Positions 21,335 through 33,420 of a DNA stretch of 64,000 nt are shown here, piece after piece. Numbering within the stretch: position 1 is the stretch's first letter; each line of letters begins with the position of its first letter. A model generated the notes under the pieces. The model was given only the letters and a program-made list of their open reading frames with translations, did no database searches and was not told the DNA's origin. The translations under genes were made by a program, and so were the position numbers. Origin of the DNA: Tetracladium setigerum (lineage: Eukaryota > Ascomycota > Leotiomycetes > Helotiales); NCBI GenBank assembly GCA_031472005.1, contig PZJY01000006.1, forward strand, positions 992,001 to 1,056,000. The letters run 5' to 3'.

Positions 21335-23431
21335 CTACCTCGCAAACATCAACGGCACCAACGCCGAATTACTCCCACCAACCCCTGTAAACCTTCCCGA
21401 CGCTCCGGAACAAGTATTCTTAAACAATAAACCCCTCCCACCAGCAACACTTGCACCTTTGTAGAACTCCTTGCCCAACTTACTGAGGACGGCTTCTCGG
21501 GCTTTCTTGAGTGCCGAAACGCGTTTTTCAGGGTCGTTGGCTAGTTCTTCTTGCGTTGCTTCGAGGGTGAGATTGCGTTGGACGCCTTGTATGTTGGGGT
21601 TCATGGTGTTTTGAGAGGGGGGTGATGTGCTGGTGGTGGTAGTTGGTTTGGTGGTGTGTTTGGTGTGTTTCTTGGGTGAGGTATTGGGCGTGAAGGTTTT
21701 GGGTTGAAGAAGGATGAGGGGTGGTTCTTCTTCTTCTTCTTCTTCTTCTTCTTGTTCGTTTTGTTTGCTTTCTTCGACGATGATGGGACGAGACGGTAGG
21801 ATGGGACTTGGGATTCGAATTGGCATTGGCGGCATTGGCATGGGAATAGGAATGGGATCCGAGATCTTCAAACTCGATGATGCAGGTGTCTTGGGATGGT
21901 TATGCTTTCGCTTCCTTCGCTTCACTCTTTTCTTCTTCTGCTGCATCTTCGTCACCTCAACTGAATCCCTCGCTTGCGGCGACATGGCGGCGGCGGCAGC
22001 AGGAAATTGTGTATATCCAAATCCGATTGGGATATCTGATCTTTCGGTATCGATGACTTCTTCGATAGCGGATTGGATGAAGCGTTCGAAATCGTCGTTT
22101 GAAGAGAATGATGATTCGACTTCGGACCCGCTTTGTTGCGAGAGCCATTCTTCGCTGCTATCTTTGTCTGGGTCTGTGAGGGGTGCCATGGCTTCTTCCC
22201 AGATGCCGCCATTGATGAGGAAGACATTCTCGAAGTCGAACTCGCGGACTGTGCTGCCATGAGCTGCGACAAAGTTGGAGACTTGTTCGGATGACATGGT
22301 TCCGTTGCGCATTTGCATGTACTGTAGTTTGGGGAAGTACATATCGGGTTTGGTGGGTGCAGGGGGTAGAGGAGACATTGGTGATGTGACTTCACAGAAT
22401 AGTTTGGCAGTCTCTTTTGGAGGAGAGAAGAGCGGATCTGTAAAGAGTGTGAAAGGGCAAGGTCCCTTTCTACCGTTCCACCCAAAGGAAACGCGCTCGA
22501 GATTGCATGAGAAAGAGCGTATGTAATCTTCGAGTACTTTGAGGTGGTCGAGACCGGTGTGGCCGAAATCCCAGCTCTCCATGGTGATTTTGAGTTTGCG
22601 GATTTGGCTCCAGCGACGGCTGGCTGAAGGTGTGCAACCCCATCCTGGAAGGTGGCGTAGATATTGGATGCCGGAGGGATGGAGTTTGTGGAGAGTTAGT
22701 TTGGAGAGACGGTGGAGAGGTGAGCGTTCGATGGCGATGCGAAGGGAGATTAGAGCGTAGTCCACGGCATCCCGACGGTAACGTTGGGATGGGTCTTGGT
22801 TTGGACAGGAGATTGTGAGGTGTCTGAGATTAGGGAGGTAGGAGAAGGCCGTGATAAACGCAGGGACATTTGTTGCAGCGTGAAATACTTGGAAAGTATT
22901 AGAATAGGTAACTGTGACGTGTGGATGAGATCTTACTTGGGGGTATTGTTGCGTTAACAAATCTCCAAGCTCTGGTGAACCATATTTAGGTCGCTGAATG
23001 ACTGATATGGCGGTTGTGTTGGGTGTATATAAGAAGTTGACCTCTCGACCAGTAGATGGGTTCAAGAGAGGTGGGAGAAAGGTCTCAGCTGTATGCGGGA
23101 AAGAGAAAATCAGAGAATCAATGTATGGTCCAATTGTAGAAAGCGCTTCTAGACCTGGATCAAAAGAAAGTTAGAGATTGTGTTTTGAAGCAAAAAGAAA
23201 AGTTATCATTGGAATGAATGTGTGTAACATACGTGAAGGTCGAGTGAGCGCGCTTGGCGTAAAGGTCAAACGAGTTCGAGCGAATAGTGATTTGGTTGTC
23301 TTGTTACAACATTCAGTTGAAGTGAGGCGCAACGCACATTTCGAGGATGTGTCTAAATGTGAGAGGAGGTTGGAACGGATGCCTTCGTCCCTCCATAGAT
23401 GGAGGAATACTGGGCTGAATGAGGTTGTCAT
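21335..23431 (-). CDS. F-box-like/LRR-type protein of unknown target (2 exons)
   Basis: Probable substrate adaptor with a degenerate N-terminal F-box. Exon 1 is 23431-23233 and exon 2 is 23154-21335, joining in frame as LTRPSR|LEALSTIGPYIDSL for 672 aa. Residues 8-45 (VFLHLWRDEGIRSNLLSHLD...CALRLTST) resemble the fungal F-box pattern, followed by the typical RARMxALxxIG-like segment. The middle has leucine-spaced elements such as LPNLRHLTISC and LSKLTLHKL, similar to the irregular leucine-rich repeats of fungal F-box proteins. The C-terminal third is low-complexity: a basic KKKKRVKRRKRKHNH patch (possible nuclear signal), a Pro/Met-rich PIPMPMPPMPIRIPSP run, and poly-Glu encoded by a (TTC)n repeat. 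No specific function can be assigned. A 49-nt intron-like stretch at 22936-22888 is kept in this model because removing it breaks frame. Confidence 0.75.
21725..21753. repeat. (TTC)n microsatellite coding poly-Glu
   Basis: About nine to ten TTC triplets on the + strand, read as GAA/GAG on the coding strand and giving an EEEEEEEEE tract in the F-box-like protein. Its length is likely to vary between strains. Confidence 0.85.
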
Positions 23432-26199
23432 AATTGCTGCATAGATACTCTTCTCTTTCTTTTTTTGTTGGATGGCGCAGAAAGCGGAATTTCCACAGAA
23501 GCAAAATGGGAGCAGAAGAGAAATAAGGTTGATAATAAGCTTATTGAATGTGAAATGAGATTGTACGATTGAACTGCTGATGATGGTTTGACTTTGTTGT
23601 TATTGATCTTGTTGTGGTTGTGCGTATTGATGATGTTGGCTTTGCGGATGATATCTCTCTATCAGCTCAGCTGAAAACACATCCACGTAAAAATGTCAAA
23701 TGAAACAAACAGAAAGAACAGAAACATCGACCACCCCAGCGGCCTGATGATAAGACTCCTTATACCAGGCCGTCCCTCCCATCCCCATCCTCATGGCCAT
23801 ATTCCCTCATCGTTCATCCCTCTCATCACGTGATGGGATAGTGAGTCACAGATCTGGACGATATGCGGACATCAACTGGGAGATGCAGCGCAATGGAGAA
23901 AGACGATGCAAGATGTTGCACAAACGTCGCGAAAAGTACACGCTTTATAGAGCGTGTTAAGCGCGTCTATTGGAAGCAAAAGTCGGGGGCGCAGAAGCTG
24001 CAGCTGCCCGGCTGCATGTCTTGGGAGGGGGCTAGAACATGGAGATGCAGCAACGGCCAATGAAAAATATGAAACTTCTGGATTTGCAGCACGAGGAGAA
24101 TTAGGAAGATTTAGAACTTCGAGGCAGATCTGCCGGCTGAGGAAACTTGAGATGACAGCCAGTCGGTTGGCGAGACCTGCAGCACACAAGCTCGTCGCCC
24201 ATGTGGCACGTCGTCGCCAAACAGACGCGTGTGGAGGTGTCGCCTCATCTGGCGATTTTGGGCGAATGCTTTGTTTTGATTCGTGATGTCCGCCTTGTTT
24301 CTTGCGAGTTATCAGATCAAATCGACTTGTTTCGTTTCGTTTCGTTTCCTTTTCCTTGCAATGCTCAACGGCGAAGAGAGAGGCTGGAGCATTTCCAGGT
24401 GTGGCGCGTGAAGTTGGCACGAGAAGCTTATTGATGCACCGAGATCGACGAGTGTCAATCGGTGACGGTGGTTGTTATTGTTGTCACGGGCCCTGTTCTG
24501 AAATGAGATTTATTTAACGCGTTTTGAAGGTGGATATCATATCTGAAGTTCCGTAGTCCTGGAAACCGAGGAGACGGATCAACAAACAACCAAGAGCAGG
24601 AGGTACCTTGCGCCTTAGGTAAGTAGGTTACTGCTGTGCAGATCGAAGCGTGAGGCTAGAAAGAGTCGATGGAGGTCGCTCTACAAAACAGTCAAGGATG
24701 CGCGATGAATCGTTTGGTTTTGGCCATTTCCATACTGATTACTGCGTTGCGCGTTAATAACATGGTGGAACCGTGGAACACAAGCCCCACAAGTACGGTA
24801 AATCCTATCGATCCCCGTAGGGCGTGAATATTTCGTGTCAATAGACATTTTTGTAGTCCTGTACTGTACACCTGATGGCGAAGCCGGGAAGCAAGCGCAC
24901 CCCTCCCACCTCGATTATTCGCGTTCGTCTCACATTCTCCCTCCTGGTCATCGGATGTGATGAGATGAGGACTTTGCAGCTGTCTTTGGCCTGTGGTGGT
25001 ACTAGAATAATGTGTGATTGATACCAAAGCCTATCGGCACAAGTTATGGTATTTTGAAACAATCAGATTTACGTTTCAGACTCATGGAGAAGAATTATTG
25101 GAACAAAAAATGGATGATGCCATCACATTAACTCTCAATTCTTCGACAATGGCCAAATCGACTTTTGAGGCGCGTGTTGAGATTGAAAGCCTCGAGTTTT
25201 GGAATCTGAGGCTTGCGCACCTCTGTTCTGAGAACCAGTCGTATGTATGAGATGGGCTCTTTGATGGAAGAGTGTGTAGATGTTCGTTTTGCGAGTTTTA
25301 ATTTGTTTTGCCCCAAGTCTGCATTTGCTTTAAGCGGATGTTGCTAGTCTTCTGTCGCCCTCTTCCTTCTATTAGTCCCAACTATCGAGTATGAGCCCCA
25401 GTATAGTAATAAGAATGGAGGGCCATGGAGTGCTCACAGCTTCCCGGTTGCCAACGGCTCTCCGCGTCTCCTCCTTATTACTTGGCTCCACCTCCACACT
25501 CCCCACCTTCGAATCGTCTCTTCCTATCACGTGGAAGTCATTAGCATAGAATTCCTTCTGACTCGAGGCCTCGCAGTTCTTATCTCGTAAGGGCTGGTAA
25601 CCGTGGGCTCCACAGGCGCTCGCATTCCGGCCAATTCTCCAATCAGCTAATTGCTTGGCAAATGGCTACAACTTCGTAGAACACAACTCCATCCCCAACA
25701 GAATAACTACCACCAATTTTGATACTGATTTTACCGATTTTGAGCTGCTGAAGTCTCAGGTGTCTCTCACAGCTATTCTAGAGCTAAGCTTTGCTTTATT
25801 CAAGTGCTTTTTCAGGTCTTAAAACGTTGTCCCAACATGTCCGTCAACACTTTTGCCTCGCGTAGTCGCTTCGCCTGTCTGCTTCTATTGTTATTGTCGA
25901 CTATATACTCGCTCTAGCTCTTAAACTGATGCCTAGAGACCACGCGCCCTTTGCTGGATGATTTCAAGAACTTATCTTGTTTCTCTTATCAATGGAATGT
26001 GCAGGTGGACCAAATCTAATTCCAAAGTGGTCATGTTTTCCTCGAGGCCGGATTTTTTCCGGCCTCAAATCAGCACCCATAAAAGCAGAGATTTCTGGCT
26101 GTTATCTCGAATTTTCTTCCTCATTCTTTAACACCAAAGCCTCCTTGCAATCCCCAATAGTCACCTTATCCCTTTGAAAAATCACTGCTTGTTTACATC
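23432..26199. other. Divergent intergenic region, F-box-like gene and IDO
   Basis: About 2.8 kb with no recognisable gene. It holds a perfect ATCACGTGAT palindrome (23825-23834), a CACGTG (25528-25533), tandem TTTCG units (24329-24347), and GTACTGTAC at 24861-24869. It should contain both promoters. Open frames of up to about 180 codons around 23.9-24.4 kb overlap on both strands and look like chance frames. Confidence 0.5.
23825..23834. promoter_or_regulatory. ATCACGTGAT palindromic E-box
   Basis: A perfect 10-bp palindrome with a CACGTG core, about 395 bases upstream of the F-box-like ATG. It is a candidate site for bHLH regulators (Cbf1- or SREBP-like). The sequence is seen; function is inferred. 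Confidence 0.4.
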
Positions 26200-27766
26200 A
26201 TGGGTTCTATCACTCCTTCAGCATCGTTTAATGTCCTCCGTGACACCAAGCCAGATGATACCACTCTGCCAGCTTTCATGGTGTCAACTACCCGAGGCTT
26301 TCTTCCCCGGCAAGAACCCATCATTAGCCTTCCTCTGAGTTTGATGTCTTTGAGTCTATCCTTACGCGGATGCCGTTGAAGACATTGGAGGGTCTGCCAG
26401 GACTTCTCGCTACCTTCACACTTGGCGACACTGTCCTCAAAGAACTTCCAGATCTTACGTGGGCCATCGATAAATACAAGGATAACCTCCCCTTGATGAA
26501 TGCTCTCTATCGAGACTACTCTTTCCTGGCTTCGGCCTACCTTCTCGAGCCATGTCATCAGAGATTCCTGAATGGTGAGCCATATGGACTTGGTCGCCAA
26601 ACACTCCCTTCTGTTATCGCACTCCCAATCTCAAGATGCGCTGAGCTGTAAGTATTCCTCCAACGTAGTCGACTGTTCACATCGCTTACTGTTGCTAGTG
26701 CTGGCTTCAAACCTTTCATGGAGTACGCAGGCTCATATGCCCTCTTCAACTACAGACTTGAAGATCCACCAAAGGCCTTGAATATGACAACCTTCGTCTA
26801 ATCCGCGCCTTCGAGCACGGTCTTGATCCCAAGTCTTCCGAAGCAGGATTTGTTCTCGTTCATGTAGACATGGTTCGAAACTCCGGCCCACTCGTCGATG
26901 GAGTCGTGTCCGCGCTCGAAGCATGCCAGACAGACGATCGTGATGAATTCGACAACAGCTTGCACAAGGTCGTTGAAAGCATGACAAAAGTCAACAAGGT
27001 GATGGATGGAATGTGGGGGAAGAGTAAGCCAGGAGATTACACTTCCTTTAGGACATTTATCTTCGGTATTACTTCTCAGACTATGTTCCCCAATGGAGTT
27101 ATCTATGAAGGCGTTTCAAAGGAACCACTTTCTTTCCGGGGAGAATCGGGCGCAAATGACAGCATGGTACGTCCCTCACACGTCTTGCTCCTCCTTTCTT
27201 TGCACCCACTAATTACATAACTAAAGATCCCCCTCTGCGACAACTTCCTCCAAGTAACCATGCCCGACACACCACTCACCACCATCCTCCAAGACTTCCG
27301 TTCCTACCGCCCGGGCAACCACCGCGAATTTCTCGAATACGTCAAAGCGCAATCCACCGCGCTCTCGCTCAAGTCATACGCTCTCAAGGAAGATTCCTCG
27401 GCCGCTTTGTATTTGCTCGCCTTGAATGAGGTAAGGGATTTCAGGTGGAGACATTGGTGCTTCACCAGGGAGTATATTTTGAAGAAGACGAGTCACCCAG
27501 TTGCCACCGGAGGAAGCCCAATTGTGACGTGGTTGCCAAATCAGTTGCAGGCTGTCATGCAAGGAAGTAAGTTGTTCCCGTGATTTATGAGATGGTCATG
27601 TGCATGGGCTAATTGTTGTGAAATAGTGGTTGATGTCTGGGAAGGCAGTGATAAGCGATTGGGAAAGAGATGTGAGGCGGTCATGGACGCACTTTATGTT
27701 CAACAGGAGACACTGCGGAAAGAGGTTGAGAAGTATTGCAAGGAACGGAATGTGGAACTTAAATAG
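26200..27766 (+). CDS. BNA2: Indoleamine 2,3-dioxygenase, with two apparent frameshifts (4 exons)
   Basis: Heme dioxygenase opening the indole ring of tryptophan to N-formylkynurenine, the first step of de novo NAD synthesis. Exons are 26200-26647, 26699-27166, 27227-27566 and 27627-27766. Family hallmarks are GFLPRQEP near the N-terminus, SFRGESGANDSM|IPLCDN, SYRPGNHREFL, and RHWCFTREYILKKTSHPV with HPVATGGSP; the His of RHWCFTREY is the probable proximal heme ligand. Reading needs two base corrections: at 26333/26334 (ISLP to SEFDVFESIL) and in the GG at 26774-26775 (DPPK to GLEYDNLRL). Exon lengths sum to 1396, and two missing bases make 1398 = 466 codons, which fits exactly. Codons on both sides look constrained, so sequence error or very recent inactivation is likely. 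A 47-nt intron 26281-26327 could bypass the first shift but would delete the conserved GFLP segment. Confidence 0.88.
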
Positions 27767-28186
27767 GGTGGTTGCGGAGTGTTGATTTGCATTGATACTA
27801 TGAAAACTAGCGAATGATTTCTTGGATAAGATTAGAAGTCCGAAATAGACTTGTTTAGCAAATCCTTTCCCGTCCAGTTTATTTTAATCTGTAGAGCGCG
27901 TGGGTCTGTCTATCTCTCTTCCTTCGGTGTACAAGGCACCTGGAATCAAATGATTATTGACTTTGAATATGTTTCTGGGGTTTGTACTCAATTTGCAGGA
28001 TAGCTATTTGCACTCTTTATCATCGTAACAGAAATATTGCTCGTTTATTTGATATGTAGAATCATGATAAGTTCTATAAACGCCATAGTAAAAAGGATAT
28101 TGACCTCCATGACCTGCATCCGACCCATTCATTTATGTATTCCCCTCCTCCCTTTTATCCTCCATTCCAACCCTCCAATTAGAATA
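27767..28186. other. Convergent spacer IDO/SAC phosphatase
   Basis: About 420 bp between converging stop codons, AT-rich, holding both 3' UTRs. No gene seen. Confidence 0.5.
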
Positions 28187-31173
28187 TCAAGCCCAAACCA
28201 ACTTCTTAATGCTATGCCCTAAATGCTCGAACAATCCCGTACTTCTTTTCGCATCCGCCAACGAGATGATATCACCACTCTCAAGCAACGCCTTCCTCTC
28301 CGTGCCCACCTCCACAACCTTCCCAAGAGACACCATACGCTCAATCTCGGCGCATACGGTTTTCACATATTCGATCTCGCTTAAAGGTGATCCATTGCCA
28401 TCTGCCACTGCTGTTCGAGACGACAACGCTTTCATGGCGAGGATTCGCGGTGGGTGGACTGGTGTGGTGCTTTTACTCATGAAACTTGCAAAGCCTGTTG
28501 TTTGAGTTGGTGGGGAGGCAGCGGAGCCGTCGAGGAGGTCTTCTTGATCTCTTGATTGGAGGGTAGAGAGTGATCTTGTGTTTACGCGAGTGATGTCGTC
28601 TGATCCAGCTGTGTAGGTGACCACAAATCCTACATTTGTTTTCTCGTCTGCTTGAGAAGGTGAGAGTGTGGATGTAATGTAGGTTCCGTATTTGATCCCC
28701 GTGATGTGCTGGAGATCGATTCGCTCAAACGAAGAAACCTTCTCCATGTTCCAGTCGAATCTACAAGCATACAGTGCAGCATCGGTGAGGAGCAGGACTG
28801 ATTCTTCGAATGGCATTGACCTGATGGTGTTTGGTGTGTTTGGCATGAGAAGCGTCCAGCCACCAATCGGTTCCTCGTCTTGGTCGGCCACAACCAGTTT
28901 CTGACATGTCTCAATGGCTTGCTGTCTTAATTTCTTTGCCGACATGGCTGGATCCCCACTCATTAGGTTTGCTTCGAATTCTTCGAAGACCACTGACGTT
29001 ACATTTCCAAGTAGAAAGTCAATTGCTGCTTGACTGAAATAGTCGTTCACAATTCCGCTGTAGAATCTTGATATCGACAGGCCCATGTCAGTGAGAGCGC
29101 CCTTATAATCCCGCTTCCTCGTCCGTGTAAAGTCGCCCTTGAGCGCAGCGGTGGATGCGTATTGTTTGGATATTGCGTCTCCATTGTCCGCCCAAAGATG
29201 GTTGAACCACTGCGTGGCTTGATCGACCTGAAGGCTCAAGTCTAGTCCCTCATCTTTCAATTGCAGTTCCAATGCTCGTCTCCCACAAGCACTTTGCACG
29301 ACATTCGTTCGATCCAGGCAGTCCATACAATTCGTTCTCAGAACCCCACATTGTGTAGCGGTTTGCTTGCCATCCACTTCCACAGTGTCTCCAAAAGCAT
29401 CCAGCTTGTGGCCCAACGTTTCCATGAGCAGACTGACATTTTCAAACTTCATTCCTCGACAGATGGCATGAAAGTCGAACCATTCGAAGCCAACAGTATC
29501 GCCCTTGAGACCCCCCGAGTCGTTAAGTCGTTTGACATGGTTCTCGTAAGCATCTCCAACAATTGCCTCGTTACCATGCTTCTCAACCAGAGAGACGACC
29601 TGCACTGTGCCATACTTGGCTTTCACGTTCTCAAAATGCTTCACCAAAGCTTCATGATTCGTTTCTGCAGAATGCTGGATTTGCGGAACCGGCTTGAATG
29701 AGTAGGGAGATTGGGAAAAGAAGATGGGCATACTTCCACGAATTTGAACAAAGGAATGGATCTTCTTGGAAGCAGTCCATGATACATCAGAAAGTATTTG
29801 CTCTGTTTCGACTCCATTGGCTGTGTTGCCTTCGTCGTCAACTCCCCGGCGCAAATACCTCAAGCCAGCACGCTTGACAGACCTCCTTGAGATCAGAGTA
29901 AGCAGGAAGGAGACATTCTTGTTTTTGCTAATTTCGGCTTTCTGATTTCCCTCAGGTGGGGCAATCTCACCGCCAGCAGAGAAGTCTGTCAGTTCCACGG
30001 ACGATTTCTCTGCACCTTCATTAAATTTAGGCTCTGGTGGATGAGTGTCCATGTGGAAGGTGCGCTGGCCAACAAATCCTTGCATCAAGGGCAAAACCAT
30101 GCTATGTTGACCAGAGGCTATGAAAGGATCTATCATATGTCGATTCCAAAAATAGAGAGGATCAACCTGAGTATGGAGTGGCAAGTCAGAAGCATTGGTT
30201 CTTCTACTGGCAAGGCTTCTGGTAATGTCATAGTCATATGAGAAGTAAAAGCTTTGAGAGGCCCCAAACAGAATCTGTGCCGTTCGCAACAACTTTGGCA
30301 ATAAATTCGCCGTGACATCTTCTGGTTTGGCAGCTCCACTCCCAGACGGGGCGTCTGAAACCGAGGGTACCTTGTCTTCCGCAGTTTGGCTATTTGTTGT
30401 CGTTGTCTCTGGGTCTTGCTCCGAAGCAGTTATGCCCAAATTTCGTTTCTGATCTACTGTCCATCCCTTCTTAGAAAACCAATTCTGCGCGAATCTGCCG
30501 TATCCCCCTTTTTAGCGATAACGTCCTCTGCAATACTGCTTGATCGTTTATGAGCTCCGGACCCTTTGTGGACGAATCGGCGGTCGATGGTAAATCGTGG
30601 TCGTCTATATCGTCGGGGAATGCAGGAGAATGACTCTCGCCTTCGCTCTCGCTATCACTGCTGTAATCGAGACCCTCTCCTTCGGCATCCTTCTTCTGCA
30701 ATGCTGCACGAGTCTGTATAATCGATTTCTCGGCCTCTGTCATCGACAGAAGAGGGGTAATCGCAACTTCAGTACACAAGTAGATGGGCTTCCCTTGGAT
30801 CTGGGCAACTTGCTGACGGCGTGTGATGGAGATAAGAAAGGTAGATTTGGATACTGTCAACAGACCTGGAGCAGGAAGTCAGCCAAATGCATTAATCCGG
30901 CGGGGATGTTATCTGAAGGAGGCAGTGGGGGTTTCATTGTCAAGACAACTATACCAAACAGCAGCAAATCTACGTACCTATGATTCCAAAGGCCTCGAAG
31001 GACTGCTTGTTGTTCTCGGTGCAGACTTCATCTTTAGAAGCTGCGCCAATCGTGTTATCGGCGAAGGAGATTTTGGTGGAAGGAGGAGTTCTTTGTCCTT
31101 TTTGCGCTAGGGGCTGTAAGATGAGGCCTTCGACCGCAGCGAAGACCAGAAACTTCCGCACAAGGCCAGGCAT
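28187..31173 (-). CDS. SAC-domain phosphoinositide phosphatase, with two apparent frameshifts (2 exons)
   Basis: Removes phosphates from phosphatidylinositol phosphates on internal membranes. Exon 1 is 31173-30978 (MPGLVRKFLVFAAVEGLIL) and exon 2 is 30865-28187, joined as FGIIG|LLTVSKSTFLISITRR. The SAC domain covers about residues 60-620, with the catalytic CX5R loop in RTNCMDCLDRTNVVQ. Further SAC segments are RRGVDDEGNTANGVETEQ, IRGSMPIFFSQ and FHAICRGMKFEN. A C-terminal extension of about 250 residues without a membrane anchor resembles INPP5F/hSac2 more than yeast Sac1. Exon 2 changes frame twice: near 30545-30575 (ahead of HKRSSSIAEDVIAKKG) and in the C run 30504-30508 (G run on the coding strand, ahead of YGRFAQNWFSKKGW). 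Exon lengths sum to 2875; two missing bases give 959 codons. It is divergent from SLN1. Confidence 0.88.
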
Positions 31174-33420
31174 ACTGGCGCTTCTTACGGATCCCACATT
31201 GAGTATGAGGAACGGTAGTTGGGAGAGACTCCATGAAGTCGACGATCTCTGAGATCATCTTGTCGCTCAAAGCCTTGGCATGATTAGGTCAGTCCGGATG
31301 GATCCAAAACCATCACGAAGTTCAGCTGACACTGGGCTTGGGATGCCTTTTCATGGTATTTTGGAATTTCATATACTGTGAAGTAGATGTCTGTCAGGGC
31401 ATCTGTTTGTTGACATTGAGTCTTGATTATGCCATCGAGACACGGGATCATTTGCTCGGTAGGGGAACGCGTGACAGAAGCATGGCTTTCGCTCTCGAAG
31501 TTCAGCATGGTGCCTGCGTGATCACACGTTGAAAGCAAGATAGATACCCAAGGTAGGTATGTCACACATGTATTCATACAATATGCAGCAGGTTCCGGTC
31601 TTGTGAAAATGCGAAAAAGTCCGGACAGTCGCTTCTGTTCGAAAATTCTAATATAAGGACAATTTCAACAGCAGACAACGTTCTGATGTCCAACAAGGCC
31701 TGCGTGACTTCAAAGTGAACCTAACCACTTGAACAAGCGGATTAGTGAAGTAGTCACGCTTTGTTCTGGTTCCAGGGTTGAGTAGTATTTAGTCTCGTGA
31801 TAGTGAGTAGAAGTCAAAAAAGTACCCGAAGAGCTTAGAGTACGTACTGCCTTGACATTCGTCCTGGGTAACCTAACATGAACAATCGCGGTTCGTTACG
31901 TTGAACAGCCGCACAGTATGTTGTTGTACAGCACGTTGCTTGTGCTCCTGGACCAGCCAAGTTGGTGTAAGGGGCCGGCTATTATTGTCTAAGACACTAT
32001 TTTCCCTCTGACCGTTGGATTTTAGCTCCGGAAGGCAAAGTAAAACTAATTGGCAAGTAGTCTGGGGAACAAAAATATACTTTCTAGCTCGACCAACGCT
32101 ACTGGAGGCTACATATGTATGGACGGGACTTGACAGCTAGGTACGAATCCGCCAGTGTAACGTACTGGACTATGTTCTAGACATCTAGGAAGCTTTCGCT
32201 CGGATGAGGGAAGATAATGGGATTGCGTGTCTTATGGCAAGCAATTTATATTCACTTTACTCGGCTCTGCCCAACACCTACCATTGTCGCCAGCCTTGGA
32301 AGTGATTGTTGATACAATAGAAAATTCTGTACATGTGGCGAAGATAGCAGAGGGCTGTACTGTAATCTTATTCCCGATACTAGCCTTGCTAGGACCTGAC
32401 TGGAATGCTACCCTGTTGTTACTACTACTCTATATTCCTTCGTACGATATGGTGCAAGGGTTTGTGGTCTCGACTGCGCTCGTTCGTGTTGATCGAAGTT
32501 TGCGCAGCCAGATCGAGTGATAGACGAGCGAGCGACTGGCTGGACAGAACAGAACATTATTCAACCTTCCCTTCGTGCATACTAAGCATCTTGACAAGTA
32601 TACTACTATACCTCCATACTTCGAAGTACTGATCTCCAGGCGTGCCTTGCCCACAACTCGTACCGTGCATCTTTCGTCAGCCTAACTCCATTATGTTTAT
32701 TATTGATGTCCCTTAATTCTCACTTGTTGATGGCGAATTCAATTTTGGAAGATGCAATTTGCTTCCGGCTCTCCATCTCCGTCCCCTGTAGCCTGTCGTG
32801 CATTTCTTCTTCCAGGCGTCGTCTCCCCCCACAGAAAGCGTGAGCGTGGCGATTTGAACCAGTAACAGTGCAGCCTCATCTTCTTCCAAGGCCCTCCCAA
32901 GGACTCTTCAACACCACCATCCAGACTTCTAGACTCCTTCCCCATCCCCATTCCACTCCCCAACCTTCGCTGCTCAATCGTATCATCGTCTGCCGCGTCT
33001 TGAACAGTGTCTGAACCAGGAATACAACTACTTGTTTTCCCGTCCAAGTAGTCCTCAACCGCCTGGGAACGATGAATTCGTAACCGGCGTCGGACACCTC
33101 CTCCCCGAACGCGCCGAGCCAAACCTCAGCCCATTTACTGAGCTCCTCTGTAGAAACAGCACATTGATTGCCTCGACCTTCGATCACAACCCGAGGGGAT
33201 ACCGCGCAACCGGAGGACTATATTTCGGTTGTTTAGAACATGTACAGCCTGGCTTAAATCGACCGTATCGAAAGTTGCGAGGCGTCGCCCTCGCAGGTGC
33301 TTGGGAAGAGAAAGGTGGACGAACGAGACACACAGAGAGAGGGAGAGACAGAGACAGAGAGGGTCAGGGAGAGAGAGAGCGTGAGAAATTGGGATTGGAA
33401 ACTCGGACACGTCCATCGAC
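31174..33420. other. Divergent intergenic region, SAC phosphatase and SLN1
   Basis: About 2.2 kb carrying both promoters. The last 120 bases before SLN1 are a GA-rich tract (about 33320-33390), an unusual leader because it is purine-rich on the coding strand. Open frames around 32.7-33.2 kb on the minus strand show no recognisable motifs. No gene is supported. Confidence 0.45.

Noticed and set aside
23872..24420. Open frame of 182 codons on the minus strand between the F-box-like and IDO genes
   Set aside because: Open frames occur on both strands over the same bases, there are no motifs, and composition does not change from the surrounding spacer.
26281..26327. 47-nt intron that would bypass the first IDO frame break
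   Set aside because: The donor GTGTCA is poor and there is no branch site. It would delete the STTRGFLPRQEP segment that fits the family N-terminus. A missing base explains the data better.
32739..33187. Minus-strand open frames upstream of SLN1
   Set aside because: Arg/Gly-rich translations without family resemblance; they overlap what should be the SLN1 promoter.
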